Below, in pieces: positions 1 through 9,246 of a stretch of 64,000 nucleotides of DNA. The position numbers and the translations under genes were made by a program. Location: positions 558,001 through 622,000 of the forward strand of contig NZ_PUHY01000015.1 in assembly GCF_002967765.1 (NCBI RefSeq), read 5' to 3'. Under the pieces are notes generated by a model that ran no database searches, was not told where the DNA came from, and worked only from the letters and a program-made list of their open reading frames with translations. The DNA comes from Blastopirellula marina (GTDB lineage Bacteria; Planctomycetota; Planctomycetia; Pirellulales; Pirellulaceae). Position 1 is the stretch's first letter, and each line of letters starts with the position of its first letter.

Positions 1-36
1 ATGGGAGACGAAATCTTGAAGGTTCTACGCAAGTAG
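1..36 (+). CDS. Possible 3' tail of an upstream gene
   Basis: An open frame runs from the first base of the window to a TAG at 34-36, giving 11 codons ending in DEILKVLRK. The first triplet happens to be ATG, but this may be an internal methionine of a gene that starts to the left of the window. Codon choice looks ordinary for the region. No function can be assigned, and it may be chance. Confidence 0.25.
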   Translation: MGDEILKVLRK

Positions 37-152
37 TCTTCCTACGATCGGCGTGCGTCGGAGATGAAACTACTTTCCGGCGCACAATTGCTCTGCCACA
101 CGACCGGCCACTAGGCGGGAAGAATTCGTCCAACGGAAAACGGCCCCAAAGC

Positions 153-1106
153 TTATTGTGCGGGCCGTGGTGGCTCTTTGCCGGGAGGAGGAAGCCACTT
201 GATGACAGGCGGGGTTGTTCCTTTGTAGTCACGGATCGCCAGTTCCTGCTTGACATAATGTTGCGGTTGGCGACTGCCAGGGATTCGGAAGCTGTCCCCT
301 TTTTGCAAGATTGGTCGCGTCTCTGGGGACTGGCCGAATGGGAAGTCGTTTGTCATTTCTACAGCGACCCACCGCTCTTTTCCATCCGCAGTTTTCGTGA
401 GGAACTCTGGATAGCAGTGTCCAGGAACCCAAACCGTTCTTGCGGGGACTTCGCCGGCACGACAAAGGGCAACAAACAGGGTTGTCATCTCTTCACAGTC
501 GCCCTTGCCATCGGCGAGTGCAGCCAAGGCGCCCTTCATCGGGCCATTTTCGTAGGTGACGTTTTGGTGAACGTAGTCGTAATACGCTTGGACCTGGTCC
601 CAATTCGATCCGCCGTCGACTGCCAACGACTTGGACAGTTCAACAATCTTCGCGTCACGGCTTTCAATTAGCGGGCTGGGTAAGAGGTATTTGCGTTGAT
701 CGCGATTCAGATTCCGAGCGTTGGGAATTGTCAACGATTCTGGCGAACCGGGGGAAACAATCGGATCCCGCTGCACCTCGAAGCGAAGCACTACTTGAGC
801 AGTTTCCCCTGCAGCTAGCCGAGAAATGTCGACTCTCGCTTGTTGGGTCCCATCGAGCTCGACAAAGCGTACCGAGGCATTTGCCGGCGTGACGTCTTTG
901 CCGACTAACTTGACCTTCTGATCTTCCCATTCTGCCGGTACCGGGAATGTCGCCGTGACACCAACGGTCGGGCCAAAGACTTCCAACTGGAACCCGGTTT
1001 CGAAGACGTTGGCTTCGGCTTGCTCCTCGACGGCACCGAATTGAGCCTGGGCATAGTTGCCCAAGCACAGAGTCATTATGAGAGCCCAACAGAGTTGCTT
1101 AGCCAC
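153..1106 (-). CDS. Exported transglutaminase-like protein, triad Cys and His present
   Basis: Predicted 317-residue secreted protein of the transglutaminase-like superfamily. The chosen GTG start at 1106 overlaps the stop codon of the upstream gene at 1099-1101 and has a GAGGT Shine-Dalgarno a few bases before it, so the two genes look translationally coupled; a longer start at 1166 would run far into the neighbour. The N-terminus is hydrophobic and ends in an AQA-type signal peptidase site. The core carries a GDCEEM motif (Cys about 204) and GHCYPEF (His about 230); the third triad position reads VEM rather than the usual Asp. The fold could act as a cysteine protease or crosslinker of envelope proteins, but the substrate is unknown. 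It is a diverged tandem paralogue of the gene upstream. Confidence 0.8.
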   Translation of the reverse strand: MAKQLCWALIMTLCLGNYAQAQFGAVEEQAEANVFETGFQLEVFGPTVGVTATFPVPAEWEDQKVKLVGKDVTPANASVRFVELDGTQQARVDISRLAAGETAQVVLRFEVQRDPIVSPGSPESLTIPNARNLNRDQRKYLLPSPLIESRDAKIVELSKSLAVDGGSNWDQVQAYYDYVHQNVTYENGPMKGALAALADGKGDCEEMTTLFVALCRAGEVPARTVWVPGHCYPEFLTKTADGKERWVAVEMTNDFPFGQSPETRPILQKGDSFRIPGSRQPQHYVKQELAIRDYKGTTPPVIKWLPPPGKEPPRPAQ

Positions 1107-2082
1107 CGAGCACCTCACGGACGAACTCGACACGTGGTTTGCCTCCGCCGCGGACCGCTTTACCACTCAGCTTTTCATTCACGAAGCGGACCGGATCTTT
1201 ACGATCGGGCAGACGGAAGTTGTCCCCTTTTTGAATGATTGGAGGATGATCGGGCATTTCACCAAATGCTCGAGCACCGGCGACGCGGCAAGGATACCAA
1301 TGGCCTTCCCCCTCTTCGTCTTCCAAGTAGAACTCGGCGTAGGCAGAATTAGGAATCCACACCATACGTGCCGGAACATCGATCGCACGGCACATTCCCA
1401 CGAACAATCCCGTCACATCTTCAAAGTCGCCGGTTTTGTTACGCAGCGCGGTAATAGCGTTGGTCGGCTTGGTGGAAGTGAAGGTAACATTGTCGCGCAC
1501 CCAGTCATAAAGCGTTTCGACCTTCTTCCAATCATCCTCGATGTCGCGAGTTAGCTTGTTGGCCTGTGAGCGGATTTCGCCATGGCGTGATTCAATGTAG
1601 GGGCTGGCCCCGAGATAACGACGCAGGGCTAACGGCATTCGCTTTGGCACCTTTAGGCCAGACGTATCGGTCGGAGGCGAGGCGGAGCGACGCTCGACTT
1701 CAACGGTGATCAGAGCTACCGCCGTTTCGCCTGGGTTAAGGCGAGGAACCGAGATCATCATCTCTTTCACGGTTCCTTCGACCATGCGGTAAGCGACACG
1801 TTGAACTGCCGGCGAGACTTGTTCGTCAGCCAGGCGAACCGTCTGTTCGGGCCAGTCGGCGGGGACAGGGATCGTCGCGACTAATCCGGCGCAGGGGCCA
1901 CCGACCGCTTGGATTTTGACACCGACCTGGTACTTCGTCGTCTTCGACGTTCCCAGAACGGCTTCCGATTCCGCCTCCGCAGGTTGGACGTTGTCGAATT
2001 GAGCCCACAAACTGCCAGGGCAGAGCAGGGCTGCGAGAACAAATAGCGTACGGATGCGAACAGCAAGAGTTAAACGCGGCAT
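1099..2082 (-). CDS. Exported transglutaminase-like protein lacking the catalytic triad
   Basis: Predicted 327-residue secreted protein. I start it at the ATG at 2082 (MPRLTLAVRI), which gives a clean signal peptide ending in LWAQF; a longer frame to 2160 only adds a basic, non-signal-like extension. It aligns along its length with its downstream neighbour, sharing VPAR, the IIQKGD/ILQKGD-type motif and FRLP/FRIP. The Cys position reads GDFEDVT (Phe about 220) and the His position reads NSAYAEF, so the enzymatic residues are gone. It is likely a non-catalytic transglutaminase fold acting as a binding or scaffold protein, or a partner of the active paralogue. The loss of activity is inferred from alignment by eye. 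Confidence 0.8.
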   Translation of the reverse strand: MPRLTLAVRIRTLFVLAALLCPGSLWAQFDNVQPAEAESEAVLGTSKTTKYQVGVKIQAVGGPCAGLVATIPVPADWPEQTVRLADEQVSPAVQRVAYRMVEGTVKEMMISVPRLNPGETAVALITVEVERRSASPPTDTSGLKVPKRMPLALRRYLGASPYIESRHGEIRSQANKLTRDIEDDWKKVETLYDWVRDNVTFTSTKPTNAITALRNKTGDFEDVTGLFVGMCRAIDVPARMVWIPNSAYAEFYLEDEEGEGHWYPCRVAGARAFGEMPDHPPIIQKGDNFRLPDRKDPVRFVNEKLSGKAVRGGGKPRVEFVREVLGG

Positions 2083-2345
2083 GAATCTCGGGCGAGGTTG
2101 GAAGAACAGTTGAGCCAGCGTCTTCCTTGAGCGTCGACGGGTAAGCGTTCCTTCACCCACCGCTCTTACTCTATCTTAGTCAGTTTGTCCGGGATTGGGT
2201 AATTTGGGGTAGCTGTCTGGAAGAGTTCCGGGAAAGTCCCGGGGCTTTGGCAACGACAACCGTTATCGCAGTTATCAGGGTTACTCCGGCGGGCGAAACA
2301 CCATCCCTACGAGGTGTAGGCTCGCGTCAGAAGGCAAGCAAGAAA
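2083..2345. other. Intergenic region upstream of the transglutaminase pair
   Basis: No convincing gene. It holds the presumed promoter of the minus-strand transglutaminase pair and a perfect short hairpin at 2228-2242 (CCGGGA, three-base loop, TCCCGG) with no T-run on either side. Its role is unknown. Confidence 0.5.
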
Positions 2346-2393
2346 GAAAAAAGCCGCCTGGGGGTGCGTGAAGCACGAATCATCCAGGCGGCT
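2346..2393 (-). terminator. Intrinsic terminator of the small lipoprotein gene
   Basis: The 10-bp stem AGCCGCCTGG / CCAGGCGGCT spans 2352-2361 and 2384-2393, with a smaller GTGC/GCAC hairpin inside the loop. On the minus strand a T-run (2346-2351) follows the stem. It lies 25 bases past the stop of the gene at 2418. Confidence 0.85.
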
Positions 2394-2417
2394 CAGCTCG
2401 TTTACGAGAGTTTCAGG

Positions 2418-2657
2418 TTATCGCGCCGGCGGAAGGGTTTCCGCGGGAGTCGGAGCGATATAGCTAGGTCCAACATCGTACGAACCTTCGTACTGGATAG
2501 CTGGATCGTAGGACGTAACTGCAGGGCTGATCGATTCAACAGGTCCGCAGCAACCATCGTTGCTCGATCGCCAGTTGAAAATACTACCCCCGCAGCGGCA
2601 ACCGGCGGTCGCGGCGAAAATCGCCACGCACGTCAGCAAAAGCGTAAAGCGCTTCAT
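2418..2657 (-). CDS. Small Cys-containing lipoprotein, hypothetical
   Basis: A 79-residue protein with a classic lipoprotein signal: MKRF, a hydrophobic stretch (LLLTCVAIFAATAGC) and an ATAGC lipobox. The mature part is short, begins CRCGG, contains a CC pair and is rich in Pro, Ser and Tyr (several PSY/SYD segments), so it is probably unstructured and membrane-anchored. The ATG at 2657 is preferred over 2672 because it sits directly before the basic n-region. An intrinsic terminator follows, so it is probably a single-gene transcript. Small lipoproteins of this type are common in planctomycetes; no function is recognised. Confidence 0.65.
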   Translation of the reverse strand: MKRFTLLLTCVAIFAATAGCRCGGSIFNWRSSNDGCCGPVESISPAVTSYDPAIQYEGSYDVGPSYIAPTPAETLPPAR

Positions 2658-2875
2658 GGGATATGACCTCATGGGAACGTTGCGACTGGGGAAATGAAAA
2701 ACGGGAAATGTCTTGGCTACGGAACACTACCCCACAATTAACGAAGTGCAAATTCAACATGAGAATTTCTCGCAACATCGATGTTGAAAAAAATCATCGC
2801 AGCGCTCGAATTGCGTGATAGATTTACCTTGATGGATTGCGTGACCGTCGAACTCCCCCCAAGCCAACGACTTTG

Positions 2876-3886
2876 ATGAACACTACCTGTTTACCTATCC
2901 CGCCTGTTCGGACCTGCCTGTTTGCTCTGCTACTGTTAGTCGTTTTCGGTCTCCCTGCCAGGGCCGAATCGTCTGGCTATCGCGATACCGAAAATGGGTA
3001 TCGGTGTGGATATACATGTCACACCCCGCGTCCAGGCGACGAGATTTATAAAATCTCAACCCGCTGTTTGCCTGGCGGTTGTGGTTGGGAATTGCCTGTC
3101 GAGAACGCTCAAATCTGGCACTTCGTGGTCGGAGAAGGTTGGGTTCCCATCGATTGGCAGGAATTAACCTCGGCCGAATCACCAGGTGGATTGACCAGCG
3201 TGTACATTCACGGCAACTGGATGGATAGCTATTGGGCCGAACGCCGTGGATGGGAGATGTACCACGAAGTGACGCGGGATCTCTCTATGGAGCAAAAGAT
3301 TCGCCACGTTATCTGGTCGTGGCCGACCCAAGAGGAGAAACCGGCCCTACGCGCTGTTCGACAGCACGCGGTTCGAGCGGACGATGATGCGTACTACTTG
3401 GCGTCCTATCTCCGCACCCTGCCGACCGACGAGCAAGTCTCCATCTCTGCGTTCAGCCTCGGAGCGCGTGTGGTGACGGGGGCATGTCACTTAATGGCTG
3501 GTGGGATGCTCGGGGGGCGTATACTTGAGCCAACCGAACGGAATGAAAAAGGATATCGTGTCGCTTTGTTTTCGGCTGGCGTCACCTGTTCCGCTATCTG
3601 GCCAGGTGGACGCAACGGACAAGCCCTCGAAGTGATCGATCGTCTCTACAATGCGTTCAATAGTTCCGACCGGGTGCTGAAACACTACAAGCTGGCATCT
3701 CAGCGCAAGGGAGACCAAGCGGCTGGCTACACGGGGTTTGCCCTCACGGGCGAACAACGACAGAAAGTCGAGCAGGTCAACGCGGCCAACGTACTGGGCA
3801 GAGAGCACAGTTGGGATAACGTAGTCTGTGCGTACTGCTTGATGGAACGAGCCCGCGACTACTTACAATGGCGCGAACTCGATTAG
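2876..3886 (+). CDS. Exported alpha/beta-hydrolase-like protein
   Basis: About 336 residues with an N-terminal signal peptide (CLFALLLLVVFGLPARA) when started at the ATG at 2876; a start at 2837 would add a non-signal-like basic segment. After a Cys-rich mature N-terminus (CGYTCHTP, CLPGGCGW), the motif VYIHGNWMD resembles the oxyanion region of alpha/beta hydrolases. SAFSLGAR around Ser 194 looks like the nucleophile elbow (G-x-S-x-G family, with the first Gly replaced by Ala), as in Tgl2/DUF900-like lipases. The acid and His of a triad could not be placed with confidence. It is likely a periplasmic or surface esterase-like protein. A strong hairpin follows the stop codon. Confidence 0.65.
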   Translation: MNTTCLPIPPVRTCLFALLLLVVFGLPARAESSGYRDTENGYRCGYTCHTPRPGDEIYKISTRCLPGGCGWELPVENAQIWHFVVGEGWVPIDWQELTSAESPGGLTSVYIHGNWMDSYWAERRGWEMYHEVTRDLSMEQKIRHVIWSWPTQEEKPALRAVRQHAVRADDDAYYLASYLRTLPTDEQVSISAFSLGARVVTGACHLMAGGMLGGRILEPTERNEKGYRVALFSAGVTCSAIWPGGRNGQALEVIDRLYNAFNSSDRVLKHYKLASQRKGDQAAGYTGFALTGEQRQKVEQVNAANVLGREHSWDNVVCAYCLMERARDYLQWRELD

Positions 3887-3907
3887 CCGCTTGCGTTAGC
3901 GCACGAA

Positions 3908-3956
3908 AACACCGCGCTGCGAGGGAATCGCGGCACGGTGTTGGTTTGATTTGTTT
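3908..3956. terminator. Bidirectional intrinsic terminator between convergent genes
   Basis: A long hairpin spans 3908-3942, with AACACCG pairing to CGGTGTT and a further GCTGCGA/TCGCGGC-type inner stem with one mismatch and one wobble. On the plus strand it is followed by a T-rich stretch (GGTTTGATTTGTTT). It lies between the plus-strand gene ending at 3886 and the minus-strand gene ending at 3971, so it could serve both. Confidence 0.8.
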
Positions 3957-3970
3957 CGGCTCGGAGCCGC

Positions 3971-4204
3971 TTAGTTGCCTTCGCGGGCTGCTTCTTCGGC
4001 TCGGTAGGCTTCCAGAGCGTCAGCTTCGCGTTGAAGCTTAAATTCCGGCCCTTCCGCGTAGTATTGCACGTCGTCGGAAATATAGTACGGACTCGGCAGT
4101 GTCTGGCCACCGACGTCCACTTGGCAACCGGTACCGGCCAACAACGCGAGACATCCGAGACCGGAGTACAACGTGGTTTGAATCCAGGTGCGTTTCGTTT
4201 CCAT
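3971..4204 (-). CDS. Small hypothetical lipoprotein
   Basis: A 77-residue protein starting at the ATG at 4204 (METKRTWIQ), with a GGAG about ten bases upstream. A signal segment (LYSGLGCLALLAGTGC) ends in a lipobox-like GTGC, which would place a lipid-anchored cysteine near residue 28. The mature part begins QVDVGGQTLPSPYYISDD and ends in an acidic, Glu/Ala-rich stretch likely to form a short helix. It converges with the hydrolase-like gene and shares its terminator. No function is recognised. Longer in-frame starts (to 4297) would place the signal peptide internally and are not favoured. Confidence 0.6.
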   Translation of the reverse strand: METKRTWIQTTLYSGLGCLALLAGTGCQVDVGGQTLPSPYYISDDVQYYAEGPEFKLQREADALEAYRAEEAAREGN

Positions 4205-4576
4205 CCTTGGAAGTCTCCACCATGTCGGCGACCGGTTCGTCATGAACCGAAGGGTTGAGGTTCGCCGCGTAGCTGTTAAGGTCGCGTGAATGAACAACGC
4301 ATGTGATGCGTAAAGTCGTTACATTCGGTATCGACCCATCTGGGCCGAAACTTTGCTCCAAAAACTGGAAAAACCGGCACAAACCGACGAATCCATACAT
4401 TCGTCCTAATTTGAAATTAAAAAGAGAGGCCAAACCAGGACCGCAGGCGACCGATTATGCCCCGCAATGTCGCGGATGAAGTGGCGCAAGTTTGGCTTTT
4501 TCGATGAAATTATCGCACTCGGGGGGTAAAATGGCATGAACACCTCCGCAGCAGCAAATCTCGAAGGAGCTTGCCG
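4205..4576. other. Divergent intergenic region
   Basis: About 370 bases without a supported gene, separating a minus-strand lipoprotein from the plus-strand TPR-CHAT gene, so it presumably holds both promoters. I see an AT-rich perfect palindrome at 4407-4419 (TAATTT-G-AAATTA), a possible regulator site. An AAGGAG Shine-Dalgarno at 4563-4568 sets the ATG at 4577. No clear minus-35/minus-10 pair was found. Confidence 0.5.
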
Positions 4577-7500
4577 ATGCCCTTGGCTAGCAGCCGCCAT
4601 CTGTCCATTCTGATTCTCGCCATCTTTACTAGCGTTGCTACCCTTTCCGAGGTACGGGCGCAGGGCCGTAGCCGCACCGTTCCGCCAGATGTCTACTTCG
4701 CTGGTTTCCCATCCTTGTACGAGGGAGATTACGTTGGTGCCGCGGAAGTGTTCACCGCCGCTAACGGCAGCGCCATTCGCTCGACCGAGGGGCTGTGGAT
4801 CGACTCGATCTGCTATGCGACCATGCTGGGGGAATGCTACTACCAGATGGGCAACAACGCTAAAGCTATGGAAAGCTATAACAAGGCGCTGTTAATCTTC
4901 GTCCAGAATTCCAACTGGATGCTGCGAATCTCCATCGAAAGCTTGGGGACCGTCGGAGCCACAACCAATGACTTGCGAAGTGGCGTCACCTGGGGAAGCT
5001 CTGGGCGAAACACGCTGATAGGTTCTTACCCAGATGTCTATCCGATGATGCAGGGAAATTCGAATGCTCAGAATCAGCAGGTAGCACGCTCTGGTGGCGT
5101 GTTGATGGCTGCTCAGATCTATCCCGTGCGCGGGGAGGAAGTGGCCCGCTGCATCGCACTCTCGATCTTTCGCCGCCAAGAGATCTTGGGACCAATCAGC
5201 GAGCATGATGGATTGAGCCGCAATGTGGCCGGTATTTTGCAGCGCCGGCCAGCTCCTCCCAATCACTGGCTGGGAATCCTGGTCGACGTTCAGCATGGCT
5301 TGGCCTTGGCATCGATCGGCAAGACCGACGAAGCGGTTCAGACCCTGCAGAGAAGCTTAGCTGTAGGTGGTCAGTTCGATCATCCACTGACATCGCTGGC
5401 CCTGCTTCAGTTAGGACGAATCGCGCTTCAGCAGCAGAATTATGCGGCGGCTCAAACCTACTTTCTGGAAGCCAGTTATGCAGCCACGGCTTTTCAACAG
5501 TATGGCCAAGTCGAAGATGCCCTCGATGGGTTAAGCCACTGCAGCATGATCACCAACCCGGGCCAAATCCCTCAAGGCTTGATCGATATGAGCAATTGGG
5601 GGCAATTACGAAACTTGGATGCCATCAAGGCGAAGCTGGCCATGTCGCTGGCCGAAGCGAACGTCTACATGGACAATCTTCAGGCCGCTTCAGCGTCGCT
5701 GGAAACGGCGCGCCGCGCAATCAATCGCCGCTCGATGAGCAACGGACGGATCGGGATTCGCTTCGCTTACCTTTCGGCGCTGGTCGCCTATCAATCGGGT
5801 AATGCGGCCACCGGCGCAAGCAGTTTGGCCACAGCGATAAAGGCGAACCGAGTAGCGTCGACTCGGATTTTCCAAACACAAATGACCAACCAACTTTTCG
5901 TGGCCAACACCATCACAGAGCGGGCTGCTCAATTGTTGTTTGACGAGCTACTTCGCGAACCGACCGATGCCGATTGGATCTCCAATCCATTCGAGACATT
6001 GACGGTATTGTTAACCCCTAACGGGGACGCGATGGAGAACTGGTTCAACACGTCGGTGATTCGTAAGCAACCGGAGCTATCTCTCGAACTCTCTGACCGA
6101 ATTCGCCGGATGCGTTTTTTCGCCACCTTGCCCCTCGGAGGTCGTTTGCTGGCCCTGCGGTGGGTGTTGGAATCACCAGAGAATGCCCTCGACACGAAGG
6201 CAAAACTTCAGCGTCAGGAACTACTGACGAAGTTTCCAAATCTCAAAGTTCTGCAAGAAGAAGCCAAGAATTTGAGAGCCGAACTGGCACAAATTGAGAT
6301 TCAACCAGACGAAAAGGAAGATTACGTCAAACAGCGGTCAATTGTTGAAAAGATGGCTGCGGTTTCGGAGCAATACGAGATGCTGCTTAGCGCCATCGCA
6401 TTGCGAAGAACACCGAGCGAGTTTCTTTTTCCACCGCTGAAGTCGACTGCCGAGATACGCGAAAAGTTGGATGATACACAATTGGTTTTGTCGTTTTTCT
6501 CGACCTCCCGAGCGGTTCACGCGTTCCTCTTCACGAAGAAGGATTACCTAACCTGGACTCTCGATAACCCTCGGGAAACGAAATCCAAAGTTAACAATCT
6601 GCTCAAGCAAATCGGCTTGGTGAAACGGGACTCGCCCGTTCAAGCCAAACAGTTGAACGACACCGAGTGGAAGACAACCTCGGAAGAACTCCTCAAGTTG
6701 CTGATTACCAAGCTTGAAGCCTGGTTTCTGGGCAAACTACTCCGAATTAGTCATCGTGCCGGACGATGTGCTCTGGTATGTGCCATTTGAAGCTCTACAC
6801 ACCGACGATGGTTTAGGCGCCGGGCACATGGTGCCGCTTACCGACTTGATTCCCATTCGGTATGCTCCGACGGCTAGTTTGTCGGTACCTGAGAAATCAG
6901 CTCGGCCTCGCCCTCAAAACACGGCGATTGTTGTTGGCCGCCTATTCGCAGGCGAAGATTCCGAAGTGACGCAAAGCCATTTCGATCGCGTCCAAGGTGC
7001 GTTTATCAGTCCGGATCGCATCGATCGACCGACCTCTGGGCCCTCCAGCTTACTGGCAAAGGTGTGGGACCAAATGGTTGTGATCGACGATAGTGAAGAT
7101 GCCAACCGTGGCGAGTTCTGGAACTGGTCCCCCGCTCAGGCTGATCGTGGCAAGGTGGGTAGTGAACTCGCATCCTGGCTTCGTTCTCCGCTAGGTGGAC
7201 CCGAGGTGATTTACCTTCCAGGATTTCATTCCGGCGCAGAAGATGCTTTGAAGGGAAGTTTGACCGGGAACGATCTATTTATCACTTCACTCGGTTTGAT
7301 GGCCACTGGTTCGGAAACTATCGTCCTCAGTCGATGGCACTCGGCAGGCTCGGCCAGCATGGCGATCGTCGAGGGAATCGGCAAACGAATGGATGAGATG
7401 CCAGCAAGTAAAGCCTGGCAGGAAGCGATGGCCGAAGTGAGGAATATGTCATTCGACCCAAAGCTGGAGCCTCGCATTAAAGGAGGCGATCCTGCAACGA

Positions 7501-7577
7501 TTCCTACGCTCGACTATCCATATTTCTGGGCGGACATGATGTTGATTGATACCGGAATCCGTCCGCGAGTTGAGTAG
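4577..7577 (+). pseudogene. TPR-CHAT domain protein interrupted by a frameshift
   Basis: A protein of about 1,000 residues read in two frames. The first part starts at the ATG at 4577 (AAGGAG at 4563-4568), has a signal peptide (LSILILAIFTSVATLSEVRAQ) and many TPR-like helix pairs, then the linker typical before a CHAT domain (STAEIREKLDDTQLVLSFF). That frame dies at 6790 in nonsense. The C-terminal CHAT domain (YSELVIVPDDVLWYVPFEAL and onward, to 7577) continues in the +1 frame. The +1 frame has a stop at 6702, so the shift must lie between about 6705 and 6730, most likely near 6714. One extra base here would explain it. CHAT is a caspase-like fold. A candidate His is in GFHSG, but I see no obvious partner Cys. 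It may be a true pseudogene, a sequencing error, or two polypeptides. Confidence 0.75.
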
Positions 7578-7613
7578 ATCAAACGACGTCGATTGCAGTA
7601 ACCGCGGCCGTTT

Positions 7614-8720
7614 CTAAGCGGCTGCGCCGGCTTGGCGATATTTCAGCCAATGCCCCCAGCGGAGAATATTGGCCTGCAGCGAGTATCGCGAGTAGTGACA
7701 GACTCGCTGCGATTCTAAGGTGCGATTGATCCAACGAGCCTTCACGTCGTAATGATCGCTACCGAGGTCAATAATCGAGTCACCACGTTCTATTGAGTCT
7801 CGGATTTGCAAGCCCATCATCGCAATCCCAGGACTCAGTTGTTGGCAGTCGGGTTCATAGCCAACACGTAACCCAAGGACACGTCCTTGGTGGTGAAAGT
7901 TGTAGCTGAATGCAATCAGCCGTTCATTTTGGCGTAGCGTCATCAGGTCGAGCATGCCAAGACGTGAGGCTTTGATGAAGCATTCATGAAAGTAGGCCGC
8001 CGTCTGCTGATGGGAAATCGTTGTCCCATTCGTTGAGCTTCCTTGCCAGGTACGCTTGGCGAGCGCGACACATTCTTGGTAGAGCTTTTCGTTCGGGCAA
8101 AATGGACGGGTTCGATCGATTTCTGGGCGGTAACGTTCTGCCACGATCCCTGCCTGCTCGACTCTTCGAATTGCACGACGAACGGATGCCCGAAATTTCG
8201 ACGTTCGTGTTTCCAGATATTCATCAAAATCGTCGGGCAATTCGATCGCGTAGGTCGGTTTCCAGGGAAGAGTGACAGGCGAAAGCGTCTGGCATCGCAT
8301 CGCCGTGAATGTTCGTCCACGATCAAGTTCAGGTTCAATCCAGCGGAAATCGAGCATACCCCAGCTGCGAGCCGCGCCGGCCAGATACTGTAAGCCAGCA
8401 TAAAGGGTTGCAGTCGGTTGACTTCCGATGGGACCAAAGAAGGGGCCCCAAGCATCAAGCGGGTAAGTCAGTACACGCACCGGACCGGCGTGTGTATATT
8501 CGATTTGTTCGACAAGCGGCAAGATCCCTATCATCTGGCAATCGACTTGGACTAGCAGAACGCACAGTTTTTTCCCTTCACCGAAGAAGTGCCAGTAGGT
8601 TTCTAGCCAATCGAGTGTCTGAAAGAACGTGCCGTGGGGAGTCTGTGCGAAAAGCTGATTCCAAAAGTAACGGTAGGCCCCCAAATCGCGGATATCGTTA
8701 ATCTCGATCACTTTGGCCAT
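7614..8720 (-). CDS. GNAT/FemAB-like N-acetyltransferase (BioF2-like)
   Basis: A 368-residue cytoplasmic protein without signal or membrane segments. It shows the layout of the double-GNAT acetyltransferases found in exopolysaccharide and cellulose gene clusters (Acetyltransf_6 / FemAB-like): an N-terminal half with FFQTLDWLETYW and an acceptor-side domain, then a C-terminal half with RLIAFSYNFHHQGRVLGLRVGY and the signature GSDHYDVKARW, comparable to the GxxxYKxRW motif of the family. It likely transfers an acyl or aminoacyl group to a sugar or peptidoglycan-like acceptor; the substrate cannot be read from the sequence. It stands alone, converging with the TPR-CHAT gene. Confidence 0.75.
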   Translation of the reverse strand: MAKVIEINDIRDLGAYRYFWNQLFAQTPHGTFFQTLDWLETYWHFFGEGKKLCVLLVQVDCQMIGILPLVEQIEYTHAGPVRVLTYPLDAWGPFFGPIGSQPTATLYAGLQYLAGAARSWGMLDFRWIEPELDRGRTFTAMRCQTLSPVTLPWKPTYAIELPDDFDEYLETRTSKFRASVRRAIRRVEQAGIVAERYRPEIDRTRPFCPNEKLYQECVALAKRTWQGSSTNGTTISHQQTAAYFHECFIKASRLGMLDLMTLRQNERLIAFSYNFHHQGRVLGLRVGYEPDCQQLSPGIAMMGLQIRDSIERGDSIIDLGSDHYDVKARWINRTLESQRVCHYSRYSLQANILRWGHWLKYRQAGAAA

Positions 8721-9246
8721 GGTTTAGCGTCCCCACGAGCTAACTAGTAAGGCGGGCTTGTTAGATAAGCCATTCGTTGCAATCGCGGTGCCACACCTGG
8801 GGGAGAGGCTAAGTGTCGACCGGTCGTTCGCGTAACCTATTGCTAGATAAACGCTTCGGGCAAATGCTTTCGCACACGTCGATTTGACTTACGTGGTAAA
8901 AACGAAACGCTGTCGATATTCCGGTACACGGTTGTAGATTGATTGGCGGCTGAAACGGGGATGCTCGGCGCGGTCGTAACCTATAGCGACGACAAGTCTT
9001 AAACGGTTCGTCACCGATGCTCTGAGATCATTTTCGGGAACTGTCGCCACCAACGGATTCCCGAACGCTACTTTTCTGCCTCAATTCGCTATAATGAAGC
9101 CGTTCATACGAATGGTAACCCAACGCACCTTATGGAATAGATCTCAGGTGACAAGGGCACTTCGTCGAGAACAACTGCCCCACCAGTATACGATCAACAC
9201 CATTGGCAACTTTCAAAGCAAGATCAGCACGCGCAAGGGATTCTGA
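8721..9246. other. Divergent intergenic region upstream of moxR
   Basis: About 525 bases with no supported gene between the acetyltransferase (minus) and the moxR-like operon (plus). A TATAAT box occurs at 9090-9095, roughly 150 bases before the moxR start, but without a good minus-35 match at 17-18 bases. A small GGCTT/AAGCC hairpin lies near 8756-8772. I see no riboswitch-like structure. Confidence 0.45.

Noticed and set aside
1-152. A start codon at the first base as a real gene start
   Set aside because: The ATG at the window edge opens only 11 codons; more likely it is an internal codon or chance.
6702-6790. Programmed +1 ribosomal frameshift in the CHAT gene
   Set aside because: No known slippery site such as CTTTGA, no stop codon at the shift point and no downstream stimulator; error or mutation is simpler.
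9090-9095. A strong sigma-70 promoter for moxR
   Set aside because: TATAAT is perfect but no recognisable minus-35 element lies at 17-18 bases.
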